The notes below the pieces were generated by a model, which saw nothing but the letters and a program-made list of their open reading frames with translations, was not told the origin of the DNA and did no database searches. The position numbers and the translations under genes are program-made. Positions 60,885 to 64,000 of a DNA stretch of 64,000 nt are shown in pieces. The DNA lies in contig NZ_LSUQ01000008.1 in assembly GCF_001642725.1 (NCBI RefSeq), positions 33,700 to 97,699 of the forward strand, in the 5' to 3' direction. Within the stretch, counting starts at the first letter, position 1. Every line of letters starts with the position of its first letter. This DNA comes from Ferroacidibacillus organovorans (GTDB lineage: Bacteria > Bacillota > Bacilli > Alicyclobacillales > SLC66).

Positions 60885-63349
60885 AGTGTCCAGTCCTCTA
60901 CTACGAACAAAACGTGCTCTTTGACACCAAGCGCCAAGCCTGGGCCGCCTACCGGATTCCACAGCAACCTTACGCTTTTGCATCAAAGGAGAAAAAACGC
61001 GTCCTCGTCGACAGCCTGCGTGGGTTTTTACATGCACACCGGGGCGCTTGTCATCTCCTCTCCTTGACGGACGACATCCGCCCCACCGGATTCTTTCAGT
61101 CAGCAAGTCCAGCGGATGCAGAATTTGAGCGCTACCGTAGAGCAGTCATCCAAAAGGTTGCGAGGCAACGTCCATGGCGGCGCTCCCTGTTTTTGCTCGT
61201 CAAGCTCCCAAAGTCTAGGTTTGCTGTTCCGGACTTTGACTTAGCCGCACCTAGACGGGCACTCACCTCCCTTCGCGGCTTCGCAAAGAGCGTGGGTCAG
61301 ACCTTGCAACAACGGCTTATTGTTTCTCCCTCTGGCGAAATGAATCATCAGGTGTTAGAGGATGCGCTTTCCGCAGAAACGCTCGTGGCAGAGTCAGTTC
61401 GAGCGTCCCTAAACGGTGAACGGCTCCAAAGCACAGACGTCGAATGGCTCCTCTGCCATCCGTTCCACCGTGCGATGCTCGGTGAATCGACGCCGCGCCT
61501 TGGCCTTGAACCCAGTTACCAAATCGCCGTCCGAGGAGAACGAGTCCTGCTTCGACCGCGTAAGTCACTGCCAATCCTCGTAGCGGGCGACACCGTGATC
61601 GAGGAACGGTTGCGTACACTGATCGTGCACCACCAAGATGACGGGGCTCGGCAGAGTTGGCAGACGTTTTTATTTCTGGTAGATGTTCCCGAAGACGTGA
61701 CTGACATTGGACAGGAGTGGCTGTACCGCCTCGATGAACTGTCTGACCCGGTGGAGTGCAGCATTCACCTGGAGATTGAAGCGCCACACACAGCGGCGGC
61801 AGGGCTTGAACGAAGCCGCAAGGCGCTCAAGGACCAGCAGCGGGAATTTGTCGAAGGCACCGGCGACCTGCCGCTCACCCTGGAATGGGCCGGGGATCGC
61901 GGACGGCTGCTTGAACACAAACTGCAGCATGGCATGCCACTCGTCCACGCAACCGTCACATTCGCCATCTTCGCACCAACCCGCGAAGAGCTCGAATCCC
62001 GCGCGACTCAATTCACTCAACTGTGCAGCACCCTACGTCTGCGCATCGTGCGTTCTCCTGGTGATCAGACACGTGGCTTTCTCGACACAATGCCTGGCAC
62101 CGACATGGAGAAGAAACCATGGTCGATCCCGATGGACCCTGGTTATCTGGCAGCGGGCGTTCCGCACGGCAGTAGGGACGCTGGGGACCCGACCGGTGAT
62201 TACATTGGCCGCACACGCCAAGGCACACCTGTACTGCTTGATCTTGCAAGGCCCATGTCTCGGGAACTGAACCGAAGTGGGGCGGTCGGGATCGTGGGGA
62301 CACTTGGCGGCGGCAAATCGGTACTCAAAAAACTTCTCTTCTACCTCGCCTACAACCGAGGTGGAAGCATTTTTTCCATTGATCCAAAAGATGAGGACGG
62401 ATGCTTCAAGGAACTGCCCGCTATCGCGAAAGGGCTCACGATCCTTCGACTCTCGGCAGGTTCGCACACACAAATCAACCCGTTTCGCTTGGCGCAAAGT
62501 GACGAGCGAAGTCACGCCATCGCGCTCGACTATCTGAGTCTTCTACTTGACGGCCAGCGCAACGACGAGCGGGCTGACGTCCTCATGGATGCGGTGGAAC
62601 GAACGTTTGCCACCTCCAAGCGGGATTTGTTCCAAGTCATGACTGAACTCCAAAAACTAAGTACAACCGAGGGTCACGAGGCGATGCGTGTCGAGGCTAG
62701 GCGTTGTCTGACCCGGCTTCAGGGTTATCAGAAGAGTCCGTACGGACGGCTCGTCTTCGCGCGGGACAATGGCGTGAGTGCCTTGCCGGACACTCCTTTC
62801 GTGGTAGCGAGTCTGGCGGGACTTCCACTCCCAAAGCGCCTGCCTGGCGAAACGGGCAACTTCACCCCAAACGAGCGCTTTGGTGTCGGGATGATGTTCC
62901 TCATGGCGGCGCTTGGTCGTGAACGCATGTTTCATTCCGCTCCCGGTGGACTGAAGCTATTTGGCATCGATGAAGCCTGGCTTTTGCGCTCGTTCCCGGA
63001 AGGAAGGCAGTTGATTGACGAGACGGTACGCATGGGTCGCTCTTTCGGCGTCGTCCCCATTCTCGTCACGCAAAACCCTGGCGACATTGCCGAGGAGGAA
63101 CTGCGCAACAACCTCGGTTCCATCTTCTGCTTTCGCACCGAGGATCCGCGCGCCAGCCGTGACAACGCGATCCTACTGGGACTCGACCCGAATGAGGCGT
63201 CGCTGTGGCAGGAATTCCGCAGCCTGCGCTCCGGGGACTGCTTCTTCAAGGACATTGAAGGCCGTGTCAGTATGATCCACGTTGATCCGACGCCAGACGA
63301 CTTGCTGAACGTGTTCAACACCTCTGTGGATGGAGGTCAGCCATTATGA
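60881..63349 (+). CDS. VirB4/TcpF-type conjugation ATPase
   Basis: The 822-residue protein is the main energising ATPase of the transfer channel. An N-terminal CagE/TrbE-like part (about 1-380) leads to the motor with Walker A GTLGGGKSVLKKLL near residue 472, SIDPKDEDG and Walker B KLFGIDEAWLL near 694, followed by VPILVTQNPGD. The ATG at 60881 follows GAGGAGGGG. Upstream and downstream overlaps are both ATGA. Confidence 0.9.
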   Translation: MKCPVLYYEQNVLFDTKRQAWAAYRIPQQPYAFASKEKKRVLVDSLRGFLHAHRGACHLLSLTDDIRPTGFFQSASPADAEFERYRRAVIQKVARQRPWRRSLFLLVKLPKSRFAVPDFDLAAPRRALTSLRGFAKSVGQTLQQRLIVSPSGEMNHQVLEDALSAETLVAESVRASLNGERLQSTDVEWLLCHPFHRAMLGESTPRLGLEPSYQIAVRGERVLLRPRKSLPILVAGDTVIEERLRTLIVHHQDDGARQSWQTFLFLVDVPEDVTDIGQEWLYRLDELSDPVECSIHLEIEAPHTAAAGLERSRKALKDQQREFVEGTGDLPLTLEWAGDRGRLLEHKLQHGMPLVHATVTFAIFAPTREELESRATQFTQLCSTLRLRIVRSPGDQTRGFLDTMPGTDMEKKPWSIPMDPGYLAAGVPHGSRDAGDPTGDYIGRTRQGTPVLLDLARPMSRELNRSGAVGIVGTLGGGKSVLKKLLFYLAYNRGGSIFSIDPKDEDGCFKELPAIAKGLTILRLSAGSHTQINPFRLAQSDERSHAIALDYLSLLLDGQRNDERADVLMDAVERTFATSKRDLFQVMTELQKLSTTEGHEAMRVEARRCLTRLQGYQKSPYGRLVFARDNGVSALPDTPFVVASLAGLPLPKRLPGETGNFTPNERFGVGMMFLMAALGRERMFHSAPGGLKLFGIDEAWLLRSFPEGRQLIDETVRMGRSFGVVPILVTQNPGDIAEEELRNNLGSIFCFRTEDPRASRDNAILLGLDPNEASLWQEFRSLRSGDCFFKDIEGRVSMIHVDPTPDDLLNVFNTSVDGGQPL

Positions 63350-64000
63350 AACAACGCAAACGATGGATGAGCTGGGCTGTTATCATCGTGTTCCTCCTCT
63401 GTATCGTAGGAACCGTGATTGCCACCTCGCCCTCTGCTTTCGCTGCGACGCAGGCGCAACCGCCTTCGATGGTCAATCAGATTCTGCCGACCGAACAACA
63501 GATCGGCGTATCCACCAATGCGACGCCGACATACCGAACCTATCCGCCGGACCGATATGCATTCGACCTCGGGTACAACCTCGTTACCTGGGAATGGGGT
63601 GGACTGAAACCGGATCTGAACGACCCGATCCCGTTTCTCGGCAACGCCATCGCCAGTTGGATTTTCATTGGTTCCGGTTTCATCACGCGCTTTGGCATCT
63701 TCCTGGCGGAACTCGGCTTTCACACCAACCTTGTCAACGACCAGTTGGCCGCCGTCACGCCGCTGCTCATCGGGCTGCGCCAGAGCCTGTTCGGGAGATT
63801 TCTCCCGTTCAGTCTCATCGCGCTTGCGTTCTGGGCCGTGAAGAAGGCGATGGTCGATAACCAGCCCACGCGGGTCTGGTCAGGGGTACTCGCCAGCGTG
63901 GCCGTTCTCGCGGGCGGGCTTTTCTTTATGGCGAACAGCGGTCCCGACATCCGGTTTCTCTCCACCACCATGGATCAACTGTCACAGGTGACGATGGGGG
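63346..64000 (+). CDS. VirB6-like membrane protein, partial at window end
   Basis: A signal peptide or first helix (WAVIIVFLLCIVGTVIATSP) opens a frame that is still open at 64000 (218 codons seen). Further helices follow (AIASWIFIGSGFITRFGIFL, PFSLIALAFWAV, WSGVLASVAVLAGGLFFM). A signal sequence plus several helices downstream of VirB4 fits the VirB6/TrbL-like channel protein (TcpH/ConG type). The ATG overlaps the VirB4 stop. Confidence 0.75.
   Translation, partial: MKQRKRWMSWAVIIVFLLCIVGTVIATSPSAFAATQAQPPSMVNQILPTEQQIGVSTNATPTYRTYPPDRYAFDLGYNLVTWEWGGLKPDLNDPIPFLGNAIASWIFIGSGFITRFGIFLAELGFHTNLVNDQLAAVTPLLIGLRQSLFGRFLPFSLIALAFWAVKKAMVDNQPTRVWSGVLASVAVLAGGLFFMANSGPDIRFLSTTMDQLSQVTMG

Noticed and set aside
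1..64000. CRISPR arrays, tRNA and rRNA genes
   Set aside because: No regularly spaced repeats, cloverleaf sequences or rRNA segments were noticed on reading either strand; a tRNAscan or Infernal run would settle it.

Overview
The window looks like low-to-moderate GC Bacillota DNA, most likely Bacilli and possibly Alicyclobacillaceae. This rests on strong AGGAGG ribosome sites, frequent GTG/TTG starts, a c-di-AMP (ydaO-type) riboswitch before a LysM-NlpC/P60 gene, Fur boxes of Bacillus type and Firmicute-style conjugation genes. The lineage is inference. No rRNA, tRNA or CRISPR array was seen.

Positions 1-16.4 kb form a metal and thiol-redox island. It holds a Cys-rich four-helix copper-storage-like protein, a Met-rich membrane protein and a Met-rich lipoprotein, two Fur plus membrane-transporter cassettes with Fur-box palindromes, and an lgt paralogue. 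A TlpA-CcdA-TlpA-membrane operon and the riboswitch-controlled cell-wall hydrolase complete it. Insertions have cut it up: an IS1182-like element with an intact target duplication, IS3 and IS1595 debris, and a Tn3-type unit with 51-bp terminal inverted repeats. The Tn3 unit carries the second fur-transporter cassette and sits at the break in a second, decayed NlpC/P60 copy.

Positions 16.4-34 kb mix chromosomal-looking genes with wreckage. The genes are a truncated CvpA-like/metallopeptidase, pspA with an unknown companion, an orphan OmpR-type regulator and a 1-Cys peroxiredoxin. The wreckage comprises two different IS1380 elements, an IS91 element with a frameshifted tyrosine recombinase, and a transporter gene cut by IS1380. 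It also includes decayed copies of the copper-storage gene, a CcdA gene, a DUF2064 transferase, an NRPS condensation domain, an ExeA-like ATPase and a XerD-like recombinase.

Positions 34-48.6 kb hold a complete Tad/Flp pilus operon on the minus strand: prepilin peptidase, pilins and pseudopilins, TadC, TadB, CpaF ATPase, CpaB, CpaE and a second CpaE-like protein. It also carries an Ig-domain surface protein and, upstream, two further secreted proteins, one broken by a single in-frame stop.

Positions 48.9-64 kb are the front of a conjugative element. A control region (divergent XRE regulators, sigma-like protein, winged-helix protein, ImmA-type peptidase, operator repeats) is followed by a long plus-strand operon: Dam, VirD4-like coupling ATPase, replication-relaxation protein, Dcm, small membrane protein, TcpE-like protein, VirB4-like ATPase and the start of a VirB6-like protein that runs off the window. 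Two copies of an unusual leader, each ending in a terminator, precede this operon. The pilus and conjugation modules together suggest an integrative or plasmid element that encodes its own surface attachment.
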